64,000 nt of DNA from Albugo candida (taxonomy: Eukaryota; Oomycota; Peronosporomycetes; Albuginales; Albuginaceae): assembly GCA_905220665.1 (NCBI GenBank), contig CAJNAR010000029.1:1-64000 (forward strand), given 5' to 3'. Positions 8,896-19,600 of the stretch are shown here, in pieces; position 1 is the first letter of the stretch, and each line of letters begins with the position of its first letter. The notes under the pieces were generated by a model. It ran no database searches and was not told where the DNA came from. It worked only from the letters and a program-made list of their open reading frames with translations. Made by a program: the position numbers and the translations under genes.

Positions 8896-10560
8896 ATGAC
8901 TGATTTTCAGGCACCAATATGGGGTCTTTGTGGTAAAAATGTGCACGATATATCGCTGGAAGTGATCAAAGCGGGGAGCGTGATAGATCAAATATCATTT
9001 CCAGAAAATAAACCGTATCAAATTGCCGGCCGCATGAAGCAAAGCTGCGATCTGCACTTCAATCATCCTTCGATCTCTCGAACTCATGCGGTTTTTCAAT
9101 TTAATGAACAAGGAAAGCTGTTTCTAATGGACCTAAAAAGCACCCACGGGACTTTTGTTAATAAGAAACGTATCCTTCCCGAAAAGTTTTACGATTTGAA
9201 TGTTGGCGATTTGCTTCGTTTTGGCGATTCCGCGCGCTTATACGCGGTTTGCGGTCCAACTGAGCTGCTTCCGAGTGAGCGGAAAAGATTCCAGAACGAT
9301 AAAATTGAAACAGTCATAAAAGTGAAGGATGATAAGTACGCTTCGTGGGGGTTTGGAGATGATGCTGTCGAAGAGGAGAGTGACGATTCTGATTCCTCTG
9401 AGACTGAAAAATCAGACAAAAAAGCAAGCTTTTTCGCGCATTTTGGTACTCATCAAGAAGAATTTGAGCAAGATTGTATGCCAAAGGATTTGAATGAAAA
9501 GGAAAAAAGAGACTGGAAGGGTATTCAGCGACGCAAACTTAAAAAACAGCATTTGCAGCAAGAAATTGACCGCATCCAGGCCAAGCAGTTCCAGCTCAAT
9601 GGAGGCTTAAGTACGGGTCAAGTCCAAGCTATGGAGCGGAATGAGTCGCATATTCAGCGCCTCGACAAAGAGATTGAAGAGCTTGAGGCAAAACTCCGAG
9701 TAAAGCAAAATCAAAAGATCCATCAGCGCTTGCAGCTGCAGCGTCAAGACGATAAAGATGGAAGCAAAATGAATACCATTAAAGGAAACGAGTATGCTAG
9801 TGACGAAGACGACTTTTATGATCGAACAAAAGCCAACGAACGATCCGACGCAGCTCACACCAATAAACCACTCCAACAAATGCCTCTCACATCCGCTGAC
9901 ATCCAAAAAAATATACTACAGCTCAAAGAAACTCTTTTGTCCGTAGAACAACAACGTCAATCGTACCTTGACCAGAACAAGAATGAAGATTGTGATGACA
10001 ATACTGAAGCAACCGATGCTCTTGACGCATACATGGACTTGACAAAGCAAAAAATGGCGTCGGACACTTTGGAAAAACTGAGTCAAAAGGAGATTGAAAT
10101 CAAGCAAAAACTTGACCAGCAGCGCCGATTATTGAGTATTGCCACACCAGCAATTGCATCGCTACCAATTAGTACTTTGGCCGAGAAGAATGGTTCTCCC
10201 GCAGAAAAGAGCAATGGAGAACCAGTAGCAGTGATATCTGTTGAGAAAAAACAGCAAAGCAATCTTCCGGAAGAAATTCCCCCGAAAAAGCGGCTGACCA
10301 CAGATTTAGAAACGAAAGTTGAGGTCAATGGGAAAAAGAAGGCGCAACGCGTAAATCATCGCTCCAGTTCGAAGATAGGACCAAACCTCCCCAAAAATGT
10401 ACAAATGTATAAATCTCAATCCATTCAAAGCGTTAAGAAAGCGGAGCAGTTGCCTCTCAACTCGTCTGAAGTACTCGAAGGCGGCGAAGCAATTTGGATT
10501 CCGCCATCCGATCAAACAGGAAACGGACGTACGAAACTTAATGAAAAGTACGGATATTAA
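8896..10560 (+). CDS. Kanadaptin-like FHA-domain protein (SLC4A1AP family)
   Basis: The protein has 554 residues and starts at the ATG at 8896. Residues about 38-115 form an FHA domain: PYQIAGR, HPSISRTHAVFQF and DLKSTHGTFVNKKRI hold the conserved Gly-Arg, Ser-x-x-His and Asn/Gly phosphothreonine-binding loop residues. A WGFGDDAVEEE acidic linker, long charged coiled coils and the ending IWIPPSDQTGNGRTKLNEKYGY follow; this order and the W-PP-Q-G-G-T-LN-KYGY tail are typical of kanadaptin orthologs, which are nuclear proteins linked to mRNA processing. The family's intermediate dsRNA-binding-like region is poorly conserved here. Single exon. Confidence 0.88.
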   Translation: MTDFQAPIWGLCGKNVHDISLEVIKAGSVIDQISFPENKPYQIAGRMKQSCDLHFNHPSISRTHAVFQFNEQGKLFLMDLKSTHGTFVNKKRILPEKFYDLNVGDLLRFGDSARLYAVCGPTELLPSERKRFQNDKIETVIKVKDDKYASWGFGDDAVEEESDDSDSSETEKSDKKASFFAHFGTHQEEFEQDCMPKDLNEKEKRDWKGIQRRKLKKQHLQQEIDRIQAKQFQLNGGLSTGQVQAMERNESHIQRLDKEIEELEAKLRVKQNQKIHQRLQLQRQDDKDGSKMNTIKGNEYASDEDDFYDRTKANERSDAAHTNKPLQQMPLTSADIQKNILQLKETLLSVEQQRQSYLDQNKNEDCDDNTEATDALDAYMDLTKQKMASDTLEKLSQKEIEIKQKLDQQRRLLSIATPAIASLPISTLAEKNGSPAEKSNGEPVAVISVEKKQQSNLPEEIPPKKRLTTDLETKVEVNGKKKAQRVNHRSSSKIGPNLPKNVQMYKSQSIQSVKKAEQLPLNSSEVLEGGEAIWIPPSDQTGNGRTKLNEKYGY

Positions 10561-10695
10561 TATGCAGGACCATGCATTCTATACAATCTTATAGGCTATT
10601 TATTGTAAGAGTACATGCAATTTCATTCGTTGTCGAAATAGTTGCTCTTTGCCGCTTGCGATCCAAATTCTATCTTTTGACAATATTGTCACAGA

Positions 10696-12519
10696 ATGGA
10701 ATCCCAGTACATTGAAACTGCAAGGCAATGGGTCGAATGGGACGTCAACGCGGAAACGAGAGCCAAAGTGCAAAAGCTAATCGACTTGGAAGACGAAATA
10801 TCACTAAAGAAAATGTTTAGTAGTCGCTTGGAATTCGGAACCGCTGGACTGCGAGGGTCCATGGGTCCGGGAACCAATGCAATGAACGATCTTATCATCA
10901 TTCAAACCACTCAGGGTCTATGCAAATACCTGGATGCCACGTTAAGCGTTGACTTTAAGAGAATGGGAATTGCAGTTGGATACGATCATCGAAGACAAGA
11001 GAGTTTGAATTCGAAACGTTTTGCAGAACTGACAGCCGCTGTCGCGCTTTCCTTTGGCTGTAAAGTGTATTTTTATCACGAATTCATTCCGACTCCATTG
11101 ATTCCGTACTTAATCGAGCAAAAACGCTGCGCGGCTGGTGTTATGATAACTGCATCGCACAACCCGAAGAGAGACAATGGCTACAAACTGTATGGGCAGA
11201 ATGGATGTCAAATCACATCGCCTCAGGATACGCTCATTAGCGCGTACATTGAGAAAAATGTAGCGCCGTGGCACAAGTACTCGGATGACTTTGTGAGATC
11301 ATCGATTTATGAGGCCACTTCCGACTCGGTTGAGTTCCCATTGAACGAGATGATGGACCAATATTTCACACAAATGGAAAGAAATTTGTGTCGATTTCCT
11401 ACTGATAACTCATCAACCGCCTTGAAGTTTGTATACACTCCTATGCACGGTGTGGGTCATCCCTTTATGACTCGGGCTTTTTCAGCCTTTCATCTGCAAC
11501 CGTATACTCCAGTGCAAGCTCAAGTCCTCCCGCATCCCGATTTTCCAACTGTTGATTTTCCGAATCCAGAAGAAGGAAAAGGATCACTATTTCTCGCCAT
11601 GAAGACCGCCACTGAAATTGCAGCCAATATCATCTTGGCAAACGATCCAGACGCCGATCGATTGGCGGTAGCAGAGTGTGATAGAAAAACGCTCGAGTGG
11701 ACCATCTTCACGGGAAATGAAATTGGACTACTTCTTGGCCATTGGGAATTGATGCAACATTTGGAACGCAATCCCGCAACCGATCGATCGAAACTACATT
11801 TTGTCGCCTCGACGGTCTCATCCAAGATGCTTCGGGCAGTTGCTTCCGCACACTCTGCTCAGTTCACAGAAACGTTGTCAGGCTTTAAGTGGATTGGAAA
11901 TAAAGTGGATCAATTGAGGCAGAGTGGCCGTAACGTTCTGTTCTCGTTCGAAGAAGCCATTGGATTCTGCGTGGGCGATCTTGTAAAGGACAAAGATGGC
12001 ATCAGTGCGGGTGTTGTGTTTGCAGAAATGGCTGTGCAACTGTACAAACGCGGGAAAACTGTCAGAGAGTTTCTGAAGGAATTGTACCATGAATATGGTC
12101 ACTTTATATCGTACAATCATTATATTCGATGCGACGAGCCGATCAAAGTACGAACGATTTTTGAGCGGCTTCGAAACGATGGACAGTATATGAAGACATG
12201 TGGGAGGTTCAGCATCCAGTACGTTCGCGATATGACAAGAGGGATCGATACTTCTCAGCCAGATGGCCGCGCAGTATTACCGACGACTCCATCCACTCAA
12301 ATGCTTACGTTTTCGTTCACAAATGGATGCATAGCGACATTACGAACGAGTGGAACGGAACCAAAAATCAAGTTTTACGTGGAAATAGCTGGAAAGCCTC
12401 ATGAATGTCGTTCCGTGTTGAAGCAAACGCTTTTAGAGCTAGTAGACGAAATCATTGAGCATATGCTTCAACCCACCGAAAATGGGCTTCAAGAACCTCC
12501 TCGGCTCGATATATCGTGA
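10696..12519 (+). CDS. PGM2: Phosphopentomutase / phosphoglucomutase (PGM2 type)
   Basis: The protein has 607 residues, the normal length for the PGM2 branch of the alpha-D-phosphohexomutase family, which interconverts ribose-1-P/ribose-5-P and glucose-1-P/glucose-6-P in the cytosol. FGTAGLRGSMGPG near residue 48 is the substrate loop of this branch. TASHNPKRDNGYK near 151-163 holds the catalytic phosphoserine (about Ser153). DPDADRLAV near 318 holds the three Mg2+-binding aspartates. GFKWIGNKV and FSFEEAIG are the sugar-specificity and metal loops, and RTSGTEPKIKFYVE near 551 is the phosphate-binding loop of domain 4. All key residues are present, so the enzyme should be active. Single exon, start ATG at 10696. 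Confidence 0.96.
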   Translation: MESQYIETARQWVEWDVNAETRAKVQKLIDLEDEISLKKMFSSRLEFGTAGLRGSMGPGTNAMNDLIIIQTTQGLCKYLDATLSVDFKRMGIAVGYDHRRQESLNSKRFAELTAAVALSFGCKVYFYHEFIPTPLIPYLIEQKRCAAGVMITASHNPKRDNGYKLYGQNGCQITSPQDTLISAYIEKNVAPWHKYSDDFVRSSIYEATSDSVEFPLNEMMDQYFTQMERNLCRFPTDNSSTALKFVYTPMHGVGHPFMTRAFSAFHLQPYTPVQAQVLPHPDFPTVDFPNPEEGKGSLFLAMKTATEIAANIILANDPDADRLAVAECDRKTLEWTIFTGNEIGLLLGHWELMQHLERNPATDRSKLHFVASTVSSKMLRAVASAHSAQFTETLSGFKWIGNKVDQLRQSGRNVLFSFEEAIGFCVGDLVKDKDGISAGVVFAEMAVQLYKRGKTVREFLKELYHEYGHFISYNHYIRCDEPIKVRTIFERLRNDGQYMKTCGRFSIQYVRDMTRGIDTSQPDGRAVLPTTPSTQMLTFSFTNGCIATLRTSGTEPKIKFYVEIAGKPHECRSVLKQTLLELVDEIIEHMLQPTENGLQEPPRLDIS

Positions 12520-12604
12520 TTTATGATGTATAAAGATCGTGTACAATATACATTTCTCTCAAACAGAGTACTGTCACATCAAATAATCGATCGCGTAAGA
12601 AAAA

Positions 12605-13604
12605 ATGAGACCGCATATAAATGCGAGCCAATTCGCGCTTTTGCATCGAAATGCCGTCGCCATAACACCGCACGCGCGTGTGTTATCGACAAAAAGTAAG
12701 AAAGCGCATCCAACAAAACGCTTTTTCACCGATTTTCGATTCCGCGAGTACGTTCAGAATGATTTCAAGTCGTGGATCCAAGGAGAAGTCATTTTCATAT
12801 CGCTGTTCCTAATATGCGGAATTACCGGCGTTTACATCTATAAGGTAGTCGTCAGAAAGCGCCAGAAAGCAACGAACTCATCGCTGAAACTTCTATTCAC
12901 AGAATCGAGAAAACACGCCCGTAAAACGCGTCCAAAAGCTCTTCTCGCATGCTAAAGAATGCGCGGACCGCGATGAGCGTCAGAAAGCGTTGCATGACTG
13001 CCTACAAGGGCTCTCCATCATACGCGAAACAAACCCTCAAGGTGAGATCTTTTATCCCATCTCAAACAGCGCTTCAACACCTTTTAGATCGTCATTTATT
13101 TTCCGTCTCGTTTGGTATCGCCGCACAATACGAAACACTTGGAAACCGGTATGCGGCAATACGTCACTACCTCGAAGCCCTGCAATCGATCGATTTTTTG
13201 AGCGATTCAAATGAGAAGATGAAAAACAAAGTCGTGGCAATGGACCGAATTGCACAGTGCTATGAGGAATTGTGAGTCGTATATTTGCGATCGCCTCTGT
13301 TTGAACGTAATGTATGCTTAGAAACGAATTCCCGGCGGCAGAAAAGTATTATCGTCAAGCTTTTCAGCTATATGAGTCTCTGTCAAAAACGACTTTAGAC
13401 TTGGATCAACAGATTTCCGGGCTCGTGTACAACTATGGCCACTTTTTATGGAAACGTGGGCGATCAGAGGAAGCGCAACAGGTCCTTCTACGAGCCAAAG
13501 ACCTCGCAACAAAAGCCGATTTAGCGAGAGAGTATGTCGAAAAGATTCAAAATACTTTGGAAACGGTCCGCGAGGAACAAATTCAAAATGGAAAGGCATC
13601 ATAA
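12605..13604 (+). CDS. Mitochondrial TPR membrane protein, four exons (possibly TTC19-like)
   Basis: Exons 12605-12844, 12903-13041, 13088-13271 and 13322-13604 join in frame to 281 residues. The introns are 58, 46 and 50 nt, all GT-AG. For the second intron a 28-nt alternative (acceptor at 13069) keeps the same frame, but TTTTAG at 13087 is the better site. The N-terminus (MRPHINASQFALLHRNAV...RVLSTKSKK) is basic, Ser/Leu-rich and lacks acids, like a mitochondrial presequence. A transmembrane helix (VIFISLFLICGITGVYIY) follows at about residues 60-79. The rest is helical with TPR-like pairs, clearest in YETLGNRYAAIRHYLEAL and FPAAEKYYRQAFQLYESL. A presequence, one TM and TPRs recall TTC19-type assembly factors of respiratory complex III, but identity is not proven. 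Its stop lies 22 bp from that of the giant convergent gene. Confidence 0.8.
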
Positions 13605-13626
13605 CAACACACTTTGTATGGATTTC

Positions 13627-16600
13627 TCAATGCACGTCGCTATTTTCCAAACTCACTAAAAAGCTTTGTATTTCCTTCGCGCGAGACTTCCATCGGGTCG
13701 AGCAATCGCGAGGCTGATTGTGTTCGGGTACGACTGCAAAGGAGCGATGATCGAACATGTATTGGTACGATCGGATCAGAAGCTCAACGCAGTGAGAAAT
13801 GAATTTCGGGTCCGTGATTTCATCGATTTGCGATTCCATGCGACAAACGCCAAAAAGCAGTAATACGATACTTTGTCCGATGTCGCACGTCTCCACAAAC
13901 TTTGATGACACATGGACCACACGTTCTCGCGGATTGTAAAAAAGATTGGTGGAATTCGCCAACGTATCGGCTTCAAAGAGCGTCAGCGAAGTGAGATCCT
14001 CAGTCATACTTTTGACCATAAAGCGAAAGTATTGAACCGATTCTTTGAGCTGATGCGATATTTTGGAGAAATCGGTTGGAATCAGAAAGGAACTGTTCTC
14101 AATGCGTTTCACGTGAAGAGTGTGGTGATTGCATACTTTTGCGAGCTCTTTGTGGACGTGACACTGATACTCTTTGAAGGAATCGCGAGAAGCCTTCGAG
14201 TCGATGTGTTGCCGTGCGTCACGCATTGTCTCTTTGAGAGTCATTTCGGATCGCAGTAAACGCTCTTTCTCGGCGAAAGCTTTCCAAAGCGCTTGCTTCT
14301 CCTCTTGCAATCGATTTTCAAGTCGTGTGATTTGAAATTGCTGGCGTTCACACAACTTTTCACGCATCATTTTCCATTGTACTTTCTTGTCTGCAGAATT
14401 GGTATTCGATTTCTCCCACACGCTGTCAAATGCTTCCGACTCTGTTTCCAGCAATGCATTCCATCGGTCGCTCTGTGCTTTCATTTCATTCCCAAATGCG
14501 ATTTCCAAAGCTTCGACTTCTCTTTCAACATTCACACGCAATGTCTCTATTTCCACAGCAACGCTCTTCTCCGCGTCGCACGCCTCAGACATCTGACACG
14601 CATCGCCACTCGTTGTCTTCCATTCGACTGTTCTGTTGTTTGTATACTTTCTCAGGAAATCGACTTCGCTTTGGTGTCGCTCTCTCATTTCTGTGAATTC
14701 AATTCCAAATGCCACTTCCATTTTCTCATCGACTTGTGCTTCCAATCGCTTCATTTTCTCATGAAAAAGCGTATCGATGTCGGAAAGTATCGCTTCCATT
14801 TCCGACGCTGTGCTTTGACTCAAAAGTCGTGTTCTCACTTCCGTTCGTTTCTCTGTCAAATCCTTCAACATATTTCGATGGACGTTCTTCTTTTCAGCTT
14901 TGTGCTTTGTGTACATCGCAGCGACTTCCGACTGATGAAACGGATTCAGAATCAATTCAATTGCCAGCTCTATCGACAGCTTTTCCGGCACAATATTCCC
15001 ATTCATCAAACGCTCGAGTGTGCAGAGATACGACTCCATTCGCTGATCGGAAGACTCTGTGCGCATCGCTTCATCAAAGGGAATACGCTTCCATTCAATC
15101 GCATCAATCGCTTCTTTGGCCGCTTGGAACCTCAAAAGCAAGTCATCGGCTTCCATTGTGTGCGTAGACACTTTCTCTTTTTCCGAGATCGGTGATCGAC
15201 TTAATGCAAGCAATTCCTTCTCGCGTTTACTGTCGAGATCCGTAAGTTTCCTCTGCTTTTTGGCGTTGATTCGAGCTTCCAATCGCTTCCGTTGTGTCAT
15301 CATATCGACGTAATGAGTTCGTTTCAGCTCACTTTGTTTCTCGGCGTACTCTTTCGCAACTCGTTCGACTTCGATTGCGCGTAGCGATTCGGCTTTCATC
15401 TCGTCGACAATTTGAATGGCTTTATGGGCTTCGAACGATGCTCTCTCTGCTGCTTCTTTGGCGGTATCGATTCGTATCGTCGCACTCGCCTCCATCGACG
15501 TAAACGTCTCCTCGTTCCGCGGACTGACACCGTCTTCGATGACACTTGCCAATTGAGACAATTTACGTTCGCGTCTTTGCGCTACTCGCTCTTGCACTCT
15601 CTTCTCGTGTCGCTGCTTCTCGGAGCCCAACAACGCCTCAAGTTGTTTACTCTCTTCCACGTGTTCGCCTGAAAGTCTCTGTAATTCCTCCGCCGCGAAT
15701 CGTTCGAGCTCGTTGGCTTTCTGCTGTTTCCGCTGAGCGATCGCTTGCGCTTTCACTGTAAGCGCTCGTAAATCTTGTTGTTGTTTTTCACGGATCAACG
15801 ACCACGCTGCAGCTTCGTTTGCTTCGATACTCGCTTCAAGTGCCTGTTCTTGCTCTTGAAACTCCTTTTCCAGGGATCCTTTTGCGTCTTCGATGCCAAT
15901 TGGAAGCACAGATACCATTTTCTTCTCTCTTCGAACTCGAATTCGATCCTTTAACGCATGCTCTTGTCGTTGTCGTTCACTCTGTAGCTCCTTCCTCAGC
16001 TTCTCTGCCTCCTGTTCGTGCGCGTCTTTACAGCGACGTAAGAGTTGTTCCATTTCTTCAGGTGATTTCTTCTCTTCCAAAATCGATTCAAAAGTCTTTT
16101 TCTTCGTCTCTGTCGACGCGAATGACATCTCTACGGCACTGTCCGTTCCCTTCCATTGAATGGCAAATGTCGTATCGATCGCACGCTGCATCGCCTCTGC
16201 TTTTGCTCGTTCCAACTGACACCATCGAATACGATCGATGAGAAGCTGTTCCGTAGCTATTTGCGACTTCCATTCATCCGTTTCCTTCTCTTCCGCCGAC
16301 GCCATTTCCTCCTTCTTCACGTTCTCTTCCACAACGATTTTATTCATTTTGAGCTTATGTCTCTGTCGTTTTTCGGCAATTCGCTGTTTCAATCGATTCT
16401 CACCGTTCTTCTGATCGATTCGTAATGTTTCATCGAATTGCTGACGCTCACGTAAATGCACGGAGCGTATTCGATCCAATTCCTCTTGAGCTTTTATCTC
16501 TTGTGCTTGTGCTTGTTCCTTTTTCTCTTTGGCAGTCGATAAGGCTTTTGCGTGCAGACTTTGCAAATTCGCTTTATGAGATGCGTTCAACTGCTCCCAT

Positions 16601-19600
16601 GCATTTGCTTTGTGTGTTTCTTCTTCCTCACGCATTTGATCGGATTCGTTTGCATCATACAATCGAATTCGTTCCGTGCGCATTTCACACAACTTCAAAG
16701 CCAATTCGTCTTTTTCAGCGTCGTACATCGCAATGCAATTTCGTATGTCTCCATCGACGTCACTGATCGTTTGCTGTACGAATTCGGTCAGCGATTTCGT
16801 TGCGTTCGATAGAAATGCGTCACAATCCGTTGTAAGGGATGCATTCTCTTCCTCAGCGATGCGATCGATTGCGTCGACTTGTTCGTTGATCTCACTCGTT
16901 CTCACACGCTTTTGAATGCGTTCACGGAGCCTTTCCTTTCGGAGAATTGCATCCGCGTGAATCTCTTTCTGTTGTTCTCTCAGCGCTTCTCTTTGTGTCG
17001 CTGCCAATTTGCGTATCTCTTCTTCCACAAAACCGCTCGGATCACGTAGTTTCATAGCTTCACTGCCATGACCACTGATGAGTTCCGCAGCGATCCGTCG
17101 GCTTTCCGCTTTGACAGTGTTCTCCATCATTTCATCGATCCATTTCTGTGTCTTTGCGTCGTGGCTTATTGGAAAAAGCTCTTTTTCTCGCATACTTTCC
17201 AACGTTTCGCATAACGCGTTTTGAGATATTTCACGCTCTGTCAGTAATTGAAATGTCATTTGACGCGTTCGCTCTTCCAATTCGAACGCATACGCATCGC
17301 GCGCCTTTTCCATTTCACAGACAATCGCATCATTTTGAATGTTTTCTGTCGATTGAATTCTTTGAATCGTATTTTCAAACTGTTTTTTGCAATCGAAAAT
17401 CAAATGCTCCCAATCTTTCAGCGTTTCTCTCACAGCGTTTGCGATCATCTCTTTGCACAGAGTCTCTTCCGTGCATTCGTTGTCGGTTCCATAGACCTCG
17501 TAAGGAGTCTGTCGCTGTCGCAAAAGATCGAAATACGGGCTCTCCGAATTCGATACTTTTTTCCACAACGCATTTTCCGAAAACAAAACACACGTTTCGT
17601 CGATCGATTCGTCTTCCCATTCTCTCTCTAATTCGTCCAATTCTTTCCGATACTCTTCTTCGATCGCTTCTGCTTCTTCTTTGTACCTTTGATCCAAAAT
17701 GTTGTCGTCCGTTTTCGATGTCATTCCCACAGAAGCGATACGCAAAGCATTCGTTTCATCGCTCTTCTCCATACACACGAGAGCGTCACGCGTCTCTGTG
17801 AGCCACGACGTATCCCCAAGAAGAGAATCAGCTTCTCGAGGCGTTACTTGAGCCTTGAACACCAACGAGGAAAGCATCTTTCTGATCTCTTTGATCTCTT
17901 TTTCGATCGACACTCCAAGTGAGACGCCTTCACGAGCGATCGATTGTTTATCGCTTTGCTGATTGACGTCGTAAAAGCTCTTCAAACGCTGTTGGAATTC
18001 GTTCATTGCGTGTGTTTCTTCGTCTTTGATCGCTTCCAATTCGCTTTTCCGACGCTCCCATTCCTTTATTTTCAATAAATCTCGTAGCAGGAAAGTAAGT
18101 CTCTTCTCTGTTTCTTTCTCGGCATTGCTCGTTTGCATACTCTCCACACACGCGAAAACACGTTCCATTTTGTCGATTAGCTTTGTACAATGCGCGTCGA
18201 CTGCTTCCGCTTGCGTGTCCATCGCATTGCGTGACACTTGCATTCGTTCATATGCTTTCTTGACGCTTTCCATCGCATCACATTCTTTCCCGTCGTCCAA
18301 ACTCTCCAAAAGCTTTGCGCATATCGCATCAAAAACAGTGTCCGTGAGCTTCTGTCGATGTTCTTCCGTCATTTGCAATGCTGAAAGCGTCGAGCGAGCA
18401 TCCATCGCGTCCTTTAGCTCTCGTAGCGCTTTTCTTCCTCGATCCATTGTCCTGCTTTCTCGACCGCTTCCGTCTTCCACGACGTCAAGGGCGTGTCCTT
18501 TCATCGATTCCGCGAGCAGTGTACGCGCGAGATCTCCAACGTTCCAATCGCTTTTTCGTGGCATTCCTTCGATTCCAAAAGCCTTTTGCACGTTGTCTGC
18601 CGATTGTATCATCCGATCCAACATCTCTCGTTTCTTCACGCGATATCGTTCCCTCTCATTGAGATCCATCGCCGCCGTATCCTTCCAAAACGATACGAGC
18701 GCGTTCTTCGACGTATCGACGCGCACGAATTCATTCCTTTCAGCGATTCTCAGCGACACGAAACTCTTTGCAGCGAGCCATTGGATCATTTCATTTCCCA
18801 AATGTATTCTTTGCAACTCACTTTGGAGGAAATGTCTCATTCCCAATAAACCGTTTTCAACTGTTTTCGTGAATGCATTTCGACCATTTCGCATCTCTTT
18901 CGACTGTTTCCAATACGATCGATTCTCTTCATACGTTTCTGCATCCTTCAAAGACTGCGTGTCCGCATACAAAGCCACCACATCGTCTGTTTGATTTCCA
19001 TTTCGATACGTTCCTTCCATACACTTTTGCGTCTTCCATCGCTTCCTATGGAACACATATAACGCCATAATGACACTTGCCAGCAGCACGAAAAGCCCAA
19101 CAAGCAGCCCGGCAATAAGACTCCAATCGGGTGCGACGATAATGTCAGCAGCGCGTACGGCTCCAATAGCGATGAGATTCTGCTCATTCAATGGGACAAT
19201 TGGCGCTTCCACGGGACATATCGTTCCTTGTTGCATCACCGAGACAATCGTACGCGCTTCGGAATTGCCGGACGATCCGAATACGTACATTCCCGGGTCC
19301 GTAAATGTGAATGCAAAGACAGACACCTTCGAAGCATTGCTATCGATTCGCATTGCTACTTCTCGGAACGCGCCATAATCGAAATGTGGATTCGTATTGA
19401 GCATCGAGTCTTTCAGGTACATTGGATACGACACACGTCCGAAAGAAGAGATTCCATGGCGGAGATCGAATGCGATTCCTCCGCCTGAACGAACACAAAC
19501 GATCGGATTGAAAAGTAACGATTTCTGTGACGTGGAAAGTCTTCTCCTTTTGCTTTTCATATCGAAAGGGATGTCGTACGAGCCTGCGAGTCCAAAAGTA

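Noticed and set aside
13042..13069. 28-nt intron in the TPR gene
   Set aside because: It keeps frame, but the acceptor 18 bases later (TTTTAG at 13087) is stronger and gives a 46-nt intron like its neighbours.
14293..15195. 300-codon plus-strand ORF antisense to the coiled coil
   Set aside because: Its His/Phe/Cys-rich product mirrors Glu/Lys/Arg codons of the opposite strand; no ATG context or domain.
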